DNA of 10,952 nucleotides from an uncultured Phaeodactylibacter sp. (lineage in GTDB: Bacteria; Bacteroidota; Bacteroidia; Chitinophagales; Saprospiraceae), in assembly GCA_913062745.1 (NCBI GenBank), contig CAJXXJ010000067.1, positions 1 to 10,952 on the forward strand, in the 5' to 3' direction. How positions within the stretch are numbered: position 1 is the first letter of the stretch; every line of letters begins with the position of its first letter. Under the pieces are notes generated by a model. The model was given only the letters and a program-made list of their open reading frames with translations, ran no database searches and was not told the DNA's origin. The position numbers and the translations under genes are program-made. Shown one piece after another: positions 1 through 5,438 of the stretch.

Positions 1-968
1 ACCTCAGCTACAACCGCAAGCTGAGCGAAAAGTGGAGCATAGTAGCCGGCCTGCGTGCCGAGCAGACCGATGCTTCCGGCGACTTGCAGACCTTCAAGCC
101 GGAGCTGCAGGAGCCGCCCGTGGAGCTGAACTACCTCAATTGGTTCCCCAATGCCGGGCTGACCTGGCAGGCTGCCCAAAACCACAGCCTCTCCCTCAAC
201 TACGGCCGCCGCATCAACCGCCCCGACTACAATGTGCTGAACCCCTTCAATAACCAAATCAGCGAACTGTCTTACGAAAAAGGCAACCCCTTCCTGCGCC
301 CGGAAATTGTCAACAACCTGGAGCTGGGGTATACTTATGCCTTCCGCTACAACTTCAAAATTGCCTACAGCCGCACTACCGACCAAATCACCCGCCTGAT
401 GGCACCGGATGCCAACGACCCGCGCGCCGGCTTCATCACCTGGGACAACCTCGCAAGCCAGACCGTCATCAGCGCCAATATCAGCGCGCCAGTACAGATT
501 AGCGAAAGCTGGAATGCCTATTTCAACCTCAGCGCTTCCCACCTCGATAATCAGGCCGACTACGGCAACGGCGCAGTGGTGGACCTGCAGGCGTTTACTT
601 ACAGTATTTTTCAGCAGCATACCTTCAACCTGCCCTGGGAACTGCAGGGCGAAATCTCCGGGTACTACAGCGGCCCTGGCGTTTGGGGAGGGGTTTTCGA
701 GTACGAAAGCAACTGGAGCCTGAACCTTGGCCTGCAGCGCAAATTCCTCGACGACAAGCTCAATGTCCGCGTCAGTGCTGATGACCTTTTCTACGAGACC
801 GGATGGGACGGCGTCTCGGACTTTGCCGGGCTCATCTCCCGGGGCAGCGGGCGCTGGGACAGCCGCCGGGTAGCCGTCAGCCTCAATTACAGCTTTGGCA
901 ACCAGAAGATCAAGTCCCGCAAGCGCAAAACCGGCCTGGAAGACGAAGCCGGCCGCCTGGGGGGCTAA
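1..968 (+). CDS. Outer-membrane beta-barrel receptor, C-terminal part (5' end outside window)
   Basis: The reading frame is already open at base 3 and runs 321 residues to a TAA at 966-968, so the N-terminal domains are missing. The visible part is alternating aromatic/polar beta-strand sequence typical of an outer-membrane barrel. It includes the segment NYGRRINRPDYNVLNPF and then GNPFLRPE, a pattern common in TonB-dependent receptor-like proteins of Bacteroidota. The last strand is followed by a basic tail, FGNQKIKSRKRKTGLEDEA, a tail I associate with the OMP_b-brl_3 group (PF14905). Such proteins normally have an N-terminal carboxypeptidase-regulatory-like domain and a plug, and import or sense an unknown ligand at the outer membrane; that part is family knowledge, not visible here. 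The ligand cannot be told from the sequence. A strong terminator follows directly, so this is the last gene of its transcript. Confidence 0.88.
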   Translation, partial: LSYNRKLSEKWSIVAGLRAEQTDASGDLQTFKPELQEPPVELNYLNWFPNAGLTWQAAQNHSLSLNYGRRINRPDYNVLNPFNNQISELSYEKGNPFLRPEIVNNLELGYTYAFRYNFKIAYSRTTDQITRLMAPDANDPRAGFITWDNLASQTVISANISAPVQISESWNAYFNLSASHLDNQADYGNGAVVDLQAFTYSIFQQHTFNLPWELQGEISGYYSGPGVWGGVFEYESNWSLNLGLQRKFLDDKLNVRVSADDLFYETGWDGVSDFAGLISRGSGRWDSRRVAVSLNYSFGNQKIKSRKRKTGLEDEAGRLGG

Positions 969-977
969 TTTTGGCGA

Positions 978-1025
978 ATGCCCCCTGCTTTTCAGTTATG
1001 CAAAGCAGGGGGCATGGTTTATTTT
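978..1025 (+). terminator. Intrinsic terminator after the barrel gene
   Basis: A perfect 14-bp inverted repeat (978-991 with 1002-1015, core TGCCCCCTGCTTT / AAAGCAGGGGGCA) encloses a 10-nt loop. It is followed by the T-rich run GGTTTATTTTAG. It starts 10 bases after the stop codon and would end transcription of the receptor gene. Confidence 0.85.
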
Positions 1026-1027
1026 AG

Positions 1028-1384
1028 CATTTATTTCTGCATATTGACACACCACAGCTCAATCCTGCGGCATCATGCTTATCCGGCAGGCTCATTTTCC
1101 TCTCTTTCTACTTTTTGTGGGCCTATTTTGCACTTCAGCTGCGGGAGCGCGTGCTCAGCCGGCCGTACTACCTGCTGGCCGGGGGTATGGCCGCTGTGCT
1201 GGCGGCAAAGTCATGGCTGTCCGCCAACTGGTACGACAATGCCAAATACAGTACTTTCTCCGATAACCTGCGAGCGTTTTTCCCCAACTACTGGGTTATC
1301 ACTCCCTTTAAAACGTATTCGGCAGATGAGTTGAACGGGCAGTATTTTCCGTTGGGCAAAGGCCGTTACAGCCCTCTAAAATAG
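1028..1384 (+). pseudogene. Headless reading frame: gene remnant or small membrane protein, unknown function
   Basis: The frame is open from just after a stop at 1025-1027 to a TAG at 1382-1384, about 118 codons, but contains no ATG before its well-coded part. The first usable start is TTG at 1115, giving 90 codons including the stop. Codon choice from about 1115 on matches the neighbouring real genes (ctg, gcc, tac, aac, ggc), which argues for genuine coding history. Visible features are a hydrophobic stretch encoded at about 1091-1135 (LIFLSFYFLWAYFAL), a second one (YYLLAGGMAAVLAA), and an aromatic C-terminus with FFPNYWVITPFKTY and a basic end. The most likely reading is the C-terminal end of a membrane protein whose 5' part was deleted; a short intact protein started at TTG is possible. 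The last 9 bases overlap the convergent SRAP gene. I do not recognise the family. Confidence 0.4.
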
Positions 1385-2053
1385 GCTGCCCTGCCCCCCT
1401 ATGCGCTCGTGCAGATCCGGAGAATTGTTACGTACATCGTTGACCTTGGAAGAGACCTGGTACTTCTGTAAAATGCCGTCCGGCGGCGGCTCCAGCAGTT
1501 TCATGACTTCATCCACTTCCAGCTCGCTGAGCCACTGCTTTCTCAGCTCCGGGGTATGCAGCACCATCGGCATGCGGTTGTGCAGCGGTTTCACTTCTGC
1601 ATTGGGCGGGGCAGTGATGATGGAAAAAGTCTTTACCGCGTAATCACCTTCGTACCATACATCCCAGATGCCGGCAAGTGCCAGCAGGCTGCCGTCGGCA
1701 GGCAGGATACGGAAGGGGATTTTGTTGCTCCCTTCCTTGCGCCATTCGTAAAAGCTGTCGGCGATGACCAGGCAGCGGCGTTTGCGGACCGGCACCCGGA
1801 AAGAAGGCTTGGAAGCAATGCCCTCCATGCGGGCGTTGATCAGTTTAGCGGCGTTCTTGCTGTCTTTAGCCCAGTGCGGGATGAGGCCCCAGCGGTAGTA
1901 CTCCAGCCGCCCGGGCGCTTCATTGGTGATCACGTAAGAGTGCTGGGTAGGCGCTACATTGAAGCTTAGCTTAAGGTTGTGGCCGGTTTCAATATCACCG
2001 AACTGCTTTTTGATTTTTTCCGGAGAGGTCACAAAGGAAAATCTTCCGCACAT
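1376..2053 (-). CDS. SOS response-associated peptidase / abasic-site-processing protein (SRAP, YedK/HMCES family)
   Basis: A 225-residue protein covering the whole SRAP domain, normal length for the family. Known members use the N-terminal cysteine, exposed after Met removal, to form a stable thiazolidine link with abasic sites in single-stranded DNA, shielding them from cleavage. The signature residues are present: MCGRFS with Cys2, Asn73 in LINAR, Glu103 in SFYEW, and His158 in PLHNRMP, in the order found in YedK. The conserved YYRWGLIPHWA lies at 52-62. The start is fixed by the need for Cys at position 2. The upstream 700 bases are non-coding and the gene diverges from ctaA. Its 3' end overlaps the convergent frame ending at 1384 by 9 bases. 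No LexA-type operator was identified. The assignment is firm; the cellular role is from the family. Confidence 0.95.
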   Translation of the reverse strand: MCGRFSFVTSPEKIKKQFGDIETGHNLKLSFNVAPTQHSYVITNEAPGRLEYYRWGLIPHWAKDSKNAAKLINARMEGIASKPSFRVPVRKRRCLVIADSFYEWRKEGSNKIPFRILPADGSLLALAGIWDVWYEGDYAVKTFSIITAPPNAEVKPLHNRMPMVLHTPELRKQWLSELEVDEVMKLLEPPPDGILQKYQVSSKVNDVRNNSPDLHERIGGQGSLF

Positions 2054-2137
2054 GTTTCCATTTTTTTGTTGGCAGCGCCGGGAGCCATGTGCTGCCTTAC
2101 TGCCTGAAAAATAGGGAGTAAATGGTTTTCTCCACTT

Positions 2138-2146
2138 TTATCCACA
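2138..2146 (+). promoter_or_regulatory. Perfect DnaA box
   Basis: TTATCCACA, the exact E. coli-type consensus for high-affinity DnaA binding, lies 85 bases upstream of the SRAP start inside the long non-coding region. A single perfect box can occur by chance; its weight comes from the other boxes nearby. Confidence 0.65.
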
Positions 2147-2220
2147 CCGTTTTGCTCCTACAAATCGGTTGGCCGCAGCCCCGAACTAAGAACAAGGCAT
2201 TGGGCCGGGTGTTTCAAACG

Positions 2221-2229
2221 TTTTCCACA
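2221..2229 (+). promoter_or_regulatory. DnaA box, one mismatch
   Basis: TTTTCCACA differs from the consensus only at position 3. It has the same orientation as the perfect box at 2138 and begins 83 bases downstream of it. Confidence 0.5.
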
Positions 2230-2286
2230 GGGCTTTTTCACCCCGCCCGCTTAAAGGTAGCAAATACGGGCGTTTTGGCGAAAGCC

Positions 2287-2295
2287 TTTTCCACA
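2287..2295 (+). promoter_or_regulatory. DnaA box, one mismatch
   Basis: A second TTTTCCACA, 66 bases after the previous one and on the same strand. Its CCACA half also pairs with TGTGG at 2301-2305, so the box overlaps a small dyad. Confidence 0.5.
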
Positions 2296-2300
2296 CCGAA

Positions 2301-2339
2301 TGTGGGCCGCGGCCTTAATAAACGGCCCCCTGGCCCACA
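2301..2339. repeat. Inverted repeat / stem-loop in the non-coding region
   Basis: TGTGGGCC (2301-2308) is a perfect inverted copy of GGCCCACA (2332-2339). GGCC at 2311-2314 and 2324-2327 can extend the pairing across a TTAATAAAC loop. No T-tract follows, so it is not a clear terminator. Its role is unknown, and it directly follows a DnaA-like box. Confidence 0.5.
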
Positions 2340-2465
2340 CTGGCCAAGAATGACGGATTGCCATATGTCAGGAGTTGTAATATCAATCAAAATTTGGGGA
2401 TATCCACCGGCCTTTTCTACAAGCCGTTGGCCGTGCAGCGAGCTGTGGAATGCTAAAACTTATTC

Positions 2466-2560
2466 AGGCCGGCCTTTTTGCACAGCTTGTGAGTAAGTAC
2501 CTTTGATGCGCGAAAATGCGGAGCTGGGCACTGTGCAAAATTAGTGTAAAGAGGCCGGCC
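2466..2560. repeat. Nested inverted-repeat element (GGCCGGCC outer, TTTTGCACAG inner)
   Basis: TTTTGCACAG (2476-2485) recurs inverted as CTGTGCAAAA (2531-2540). Each copy is flanked on its outer side by the palindrome GGCCGGCC (2467-2474 and 2553-2560). A further GGCCGGC is at 2678-2684, within TCAGGCCGGC, which is shared with 2464-2473. The central 45 bases include TACCTTTG (2498-2505). The symmetry suggests a binding site or a foldable DNA element. Confidence 0.5.
2498..2505 (+). promoter_or_regulatory. Possible Bacteroidota promoter -7 box
   Basis: TACCTTTG matches the TAnnTTTG box exactly, with TTTG at 2477-2480 upstream. The 17-base gap is slightly short of the usual 19-21. It would give ctaA a leader of about 250 nt, or an independent transcript through the origin-like region. 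Confidence 0.3.
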
Positions 2561-2638
2561 CGTTTGTTAACACTGGCTTAACCTAAAATTTACAATCAAA
2601 TTTTCCCACATTTCCACACCCCTGATGATGATAGGGAG

Positions 2639-2660
2639 TTTTAAAAAAAATTATAATAAA
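2639..2660. other. A/T-only tract, candidate DNA-unwinding element
   Basis: Twenty-two consecutive A/T bases in a mid-50s GC neighbourhood, preceded by two DnaA-like sites at 2602-2618. This is the most easily melted stretch in the window by eye. It fits an unwinding element, though A/T tracts are also common upstream of promoters. Confidence 0.45.
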
Positions 2661-2759
2661 CCATTAAGGGAAGATCAGGCCGGCAATTGTTTACTTCGGC
2701 ATGGCCAAACAAAACGGTCAGTAGTTGTTATCTCGTAAATTCTTAAAAAGCAGGAAAAG

Positions 2760-3860
2760 ATGGAAGCTGTCGCAAGCCCGGCCGCAGAGCCGAAAACAGG
2801 ACAAAGCCCGAAGAAGTACCCTACTGTAGTCAAGCTCTGGTTGATTACGGGCCTGGTCATGATTTTCGTACAGGTCGTTGTGGGCGGCATTACCCGCCTT
2901 ACAGGATCCGGGCTGTCGATCACCGAATGGGAAATTGTAACGGGCACGCTGCCGCCGCTCAACGAAGCCGCCTGGGAGCAGGAGTTTGCCAAATACAAGG
3001 CCACACCGCAGTACGAGAAGATCAACGAGGGGATGACGATGGGCGAATTCCAGTTTATCTATTTCTGGGAATATATCCACCGCCTCTGGGCCCGGCTCAT
3101 GGGTTTTGTCTTTGCTATACCGCTGGCTATATTCTGGGCCCGGGGAATGGTGGACAAACCGCTTTTAAAGCGTTTGGGCGTTGTTTTCCTGCTGGCCGCG
3201 CTCGTGGCTTCCTTTGGTTGGATAATGGTCGCCAGCGGGCTGATAGACCGCCCGTGGGTGAATGCCTATAAATTGACGATGCACTTGTCGCTGGCGCTGC
3301 TGCTGTTTAGCTACCTGTTTTGGACCACACTCAAGGTGGTGCAGCCGCAGCCGCTGAGAAATCCACACCGTATGTTGAAAAGGGGGGCCATAGCAGTCAC
3401 CGCGGTGGGCGCCGTGCAGATCGTACTCGGCGGTATCATGTCGGGCATGAAGGCGGGCTTATACTTTCCGACCTGGCCCGATATGAACGGAAAATCAATA
3501 CCGCCTGTGCTGCTTGACGCAGCAAATTATACTGTGGAAAACTTTGTGAATTATGACAGCAGCCTCTTTATGCCTGCTTTCATACAAATCCTGCACCGCA
3601 CCACCGCGTATGTACTTACTGCGCTGATTATCTGGTTTGTATGGCGGGCACTGAAGGCTGCTAAGAGCAGTCAGCTGCGCATCGGCGCCTACTTGTTGGT
3701 AAGTGTGTTGATTGTTCAGGTCGTACTGGGCATCCTGACCGTCGTGAACAGCGTCGGCGTAATTCCGGTCGGCCTCGGCGTCTATCATCAGGCGGGGGCT
3801 TTGTTCCTGCTTTCCGCAATTTTATACGTCGATTATCAGGTACTGGGCGCTAGATATTAA
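2760..3860 (+). CDS. ctaA: Haem A synthase (COX15/CtaA family)
   Basis: An integral membrane protein of 366 residues that oxidises the C8 methyl group of haem O to the formyl of haem A for aa3-type cytochrome oxidase. About eight membrane spans are visible (roughly 24-43, 108-127, 139-158, 171-190, 207-226, 275-296, 306-328, 338-358) in two similar four-helix halves. The family residues are present: GGITRLTGSGLSITEW at 42-57, Glu104 and His107 in WEYIHR, His175, His279 in QILHRTTAY and His343 in VYHQAG, the last four being likely haem ligands. GGIMSGMKAG at 224-233 is the second-half counterpart of the first motif. The long loop at 61-100 and the absence of cysteines fit the COX15-like type rather than the shorter Bacillus type with a Cys pair. 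No oxidase or ctaB gene lies in the window. ATG at 2760 precedes the first span after a short charged N-terminus. Confidence 0.95.
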   Translation: MEAVASPAAEPKTGQSPKKYPTVVKLWLITGLVMIFVQVVVGGITRLTGSGLSITEWEIVTGTLPPLNEAAWEQEFAKYKATPQYEKINEGMTMGEFQFIYFWEYIHRLWARLMGFVFAIPLAIFWARGMVDKPLLKRLGVVFLLAALVASFGWIMVASGLIDRPWVNAYKLTMHLSLALLLFSYLFWTTLKVVQPQPLRNPHRMLKRGAIAVTAVGAVQIVLGGIMSGMKAGLYFPTWPDMNGKSIPPVLLDAANYTVENFVNYDSSLFMPAFIQILHRTTAYVLTALIIWFVWRALKAAKSSQLRIGAYLLVSVLIVQVVLGILTVVNSVGVIPVGLGVYHQAGALFLLSAILYVDYQVLGARY

Positions 3861-3864
3861 CATA

Positions 3865-3885
3865 TGTGGAAAAGTTTGTGGAAAA
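3865..3885 (-). promoter_or_regulatory. Pair of inverted DnaA-like boxes after ctaA
   Basis: TGTGGAAAA occurs twice, at 3865-3873 and 3877-3885, 12 bases apart start to start. Each is the complement of TTTTCCACA, one mismatch from the DnaA consensus. They begin 5 bases after the ctaA stop and point opposite to the boxes upstream of ctaA. A further copy is inside ctaA at 3533-3541. Confidence 0.45.
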
Positions 3886-3921
3886 GCGGTTTTCCCACTT
3901 TTTGTGCCTCTTTCCACCTGC

Positions 3922-3963
3922 TAAAAAACCCGCTGCAGCTTATGTTCCGCAGCGGGTTCTTCA
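3922..3963. terminator. Bidirectional terminator between ctaA and yqeY
   Basis: A perfect 10-bp stem, AACCCGCTGC (3927-3936) with GCAGCGGGTT (3949-3958), has a 12-nt loop. On the minus strand it is followed by TTTTTTAG, a good U-tract for the rsmA-yqeY transcript. On the plus strand TTCTTC follows, a weaker tail for ctaA. Confidence 0.85.
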
Positions 3964-3993
3964 GTAAGCGGTAAAGCGTATCAGGCAGTGAGG

Positions 3994-4440
3994 CTATTTC
4001 AGCTCTTCCTTTACGGCGGCGGAAATTGCCTTGCCTTCCGCCCGGCCGGCAAACCGCTGTGTGGCAATGCCCATCACCTTGCCCATGTCTTTCATGGAGC
4101 TGGCGCCGGTCTCGTCGATGATGGCTTTCACTTCTTTGCGCAGTTCTTCTTCGCTCATCTGCTCGGGCAGATAGCGCTCGATGACTTCAATCTCTTCCCG
4201 CTCGGTCTGCGCAAGGTCTTCGCGGCCCTGCTTTTCGTACACCTCGAGGGAGTCTTTGCGCTGCTTGACGAGCTTTTGCAACAGCTTAATTTCTTTAGCT
4301 TCATCCATTTCGCCGCCTTCTCCGCTGGTCTTCTCCAGCAGGATGGCTGCCTTGATGGCGCGGATGCTCCGCAGTGCGGCCTGGTCTTTAGCTTTCATGG
4401 CCGTTTTGAGGTCTTGCATTACTTTTTGCTCTAAGCTCAT
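3994..4440 (-). CDS. yqeY: GatB/YqeY domain protein
   Basis: A 148-residue soluble protein, the standard length for stand-alone YqeY. This domain resembles the tail of the GatB subunit of the tRNA amidotransferase and is thought to relate to tRNA binding, but the role of the free protein is not settled. The N-terminal half is helical and charged (SLEQKVMQDLKTAMKAKD, then LRSIRAIKAAILLEK). The middle carries the family pattern EVIERYLPEQMSEEEL at about 125-140 of the gene's helical core, and the C-terminal part has SMKDMGKVMG followed by FAGRAEGK. It lies 69 bases downstream of rsmA on the same strand, with no strong terminator between, and a clear terminator follows, so it is probably the second gene of an rsmA-yqeY transcript. 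ATG at 4440 is the only reasonable start. Confidence 0.92.
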   Translation of the reverse strand: MSLEQKVMQDLKTAMKAKDQAALRSIRAIKAAILLEKTSGEGGEMDEAKEIKLLQKLVKQRKDSLEVYEKQGREDLAQTEREEIEVIERYLPEQMSEEELRKEVKAIIDETGASSMKDMGKVMGIATQRFAGRAEGKAISAAVKEELK

Positions 4441-4509
4441 ATTCCGTGGTTTTGTCTTGAAAATGGCACGCCGCTATAACACAGATGCTGCCGGAAATAG
4501 TTTCCGGGC

Positions 4510-5292
4510 CTAGTGCGGGCTGCGTTCTGCGACGAGTTGAGTTAGTTCTATGAAGTCGGCTACACTCAGCTTTTCGGGCCGTTTGTTGAAAAACTCCTCA
4601 TCCAGCACAGGGTCGCCTTTCAGGAAGGTTTTCATGGTATTGCGGAGCATTTTCCGCCGCTGGCTGAAGGCTTGTTTGACTACGGTGCGGAACAGTGCAG
4701 GGTCACAGCCGAGCTCCTGGTCTGCTTTTCGCGTCAAGCGGATGACCGCAGACTGTACCTTGGGGGGCGGTGTAAATTTGCTTTTGTCTACCCCAAACAG
4801 GTATTCGCCCTCGTAGTACGCCTGCACGAGTACACTGATGACGCCGTAGGTTTTGCTGCCCGGCCCGGCTACTACGCGCTCAGCTACTTCCTTTTGAAAC
4901 ATGCCTACCATCTCCGGGATGCAGGCTTTGTCTTCCAGCATTTTGAAGAGGATCTGCGAAGAAATGTTGTAAGGAAAATTGCCGATCAGGCCAAAAGGCT
5001 CACCCTGATTGAGCTCCGGGAGGGGCGCTTTGAGAAAGTCCGCTTCCACGATACGTTCTTTGAGCTGCTCCGGGTAGTGCTGCTGCAAATGGTGGACCAT
5101 ATCGCGGTCGGCTTCAATGACGATCAGCTCCTCAGGGCGCTGCAGCAGGTACTGGGTCAGCATACCGCGGCCGGGCCCTACTTCCACAATGCGGTGGTAA
5201 GCAGTACCGCCGAGGGCAAGGCTCCCGGCAATGCGCTGCGCAATATTCTGGCTGTTCAGGAAGTGCTGGCCGTATGATTTTTTGGCTTTCAA
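4510..5292 (-). CDS. rsmA: 16S rRNA (adenine1518/1519-N6)-dimethyltransferase
   Basis: A 260-residue protein, normal for RsmA/KsgA, which dimethylates two adjacent adenines in the 3' hairpin of 16S rRNA using S-adenosylmethionine during late small-subunit maturation. The opening KKSYGQHFL is the family hallmark. Motif I, VEVGPGRGMLT (36-46), binds SAM, IEADRDM (59-65) holds the acidic ribose contact, and GNFPYNISS (104-112) is the catalytic N-[LIF]-P-Y motif with Phe instead of the usual Leu. FQKEVAERV (132-140) and FTPPPKVQSAVIRL (173-186) are also conserved. The start is TTG at 5292: no ATG lies between it and the upstream in-frame stop at 5320-5322, and it places KAKKSYGQHFL correctly. A likely promoter box is at 5355-5362. 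Its neighbour pdxA, here divergent, is a partner in the E. coli pdxA-ksgA operon. Confidence 0.96.
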   Translation of the reverse strand: MKAKKSYGQHFLNSQNIAQRIAGSLALGGTAYHRIVEVGPGRGMLTQYLLQRPEELIVIEADRDMVHHLQQHYPEQLKERIVEADFLKAPLPELNQGEPFGLIGNFPYNISSQILFKMLEDKACIPEMVGMFQKEVAERVVAGPGSKTYGVISVLVQAYYEGEYLFGVDKSKFTPPPKVQSAVIRLTRKADQELGCDPALFRTVVKQAFSQRRKMLRNTMKTFLKGDPVLDEEFFNKRPEKLSVADFIELTQLVAERSPH

Positions 5293-5322
5293 AAGGCGGT
5301 GGAAGTTGGTGATAAAAATTTA

Positions 5323-5330
5323 TATTTTTG
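5323..5330 (+). promoter_or_regulatory. Likely -7 box of the pdxA promoter
   Basis: TATTTTTG followed by CC matches the Bacteroidota -7 consensus TAnnTTTG exactly and lies 108 bases before the pdxA start. No TTTG is at the usual 19-21-base distance upstream (the nearest TTG ends 14 bases before), so the -33 element is weak or absent. Confidence 0.4.
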
Positions 5331-5354
5331 CCTTTTCCCCGGCAGCGGGCCCTG

Positions 5355-5362
5355 CAAAGGTA
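5355..5362 (-). promoter_or_regulatory. Likely -7 box of the rsmA promoter
   Basis: CAAAGGTA on the plus strand reads TACCTTTG, then CAGG, on the minus strand. This is the common Bacteroidota form of the -7 box, placed 62 bases upstream of the rsmA TTG start. No clear -33 TTTG is seen. It faces the pdxA box at 5323-5330 head to head. Confidence 0.45.
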
Positions 5363-5438
5363 CGATTAAGCGGGAAGGATGCGCACCTGCGGGGGGATAA
5401 CTTGGGCCGGCTAGCCCTGTTCAATAATAAACTCAGGT

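Larger units (their letters stand above)
2054..2759. other. Long non-coding region with DnaA boxes and an A/T tract: candidate replication origin
   Basis: These 706 bases between the divergent SRAP and ctaA genes hold no credible gene. They contain one perfect DnaA box (2138-2146, TTATCCACA) and two one-mismatch boxes, TTTTCCACA at 2221-2229 and 2287-2295. Two-mismatch sites lie at 2128-2136, 2400-2408, 2476-2484, 2532-2540 (inverted), 2602-2610 and 2610-2618. The last two sit about 20 bases before a 22-base run of pure A/T (2639-2660), the order expected of a box cluster next to a DNA-unwinding element. There are also inverted repeats at 2301-2339 and 2466-2560 and a direct repeat ATAGGGAGT at 2111-2119 and 2631-2639. 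dnaA is not in the window; as far as I know, origins in Bacteroidota are often not beside dnaA. A DnaA-titration or DnaA-regulated site is the alternative. Confidence 0.5.

Noticed and set aside
1075-1266. Frame starting at ATG 1075 with a signal-peptide-like N-terminus
   Set aside because: After the hydrophobic start it becomes low-quality Arg/Gly/Gln-rich sequence. The overlapping frame ending at 1384 has far better codon use.
2122-2496. A 124-codon plus-strand frame in the origin-like gap
   Set aside because: Its composition is unlike any protein (scattered Pro, Trp, Cys), it has no domain pattern, and it runs through the DnaA boxes and inverted repeats.
2623-2633. GATGATGATAG between the DnaA-like sites and the A/T tract, as a DnaA-trio
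   Set aside because: The DnaA-trio as I know it reads 5'-TAG repeats (3'-GAT-5'). Here the plus strand reads 5'-GAT and the minus strand 5'-ATC, so the polarity does not fit, apart from one TAG.
3988-4434. A 148-codon plus-strand frame opposite yqeY
   Set aside because: It is the mirror of the real yqeY gene, with Phe/Leu/His-rich sequence arising from the complementary codons.
4491-4507. Hairpin CCGGAAA-TAG-TTTCCGG just after rsmA as a terminator
   Set aside because: The stem has only 7 bp with a 3-nt loop, and no T-tract follows on the minus strand. rsmA and yqeY are more likely co-transcribed.
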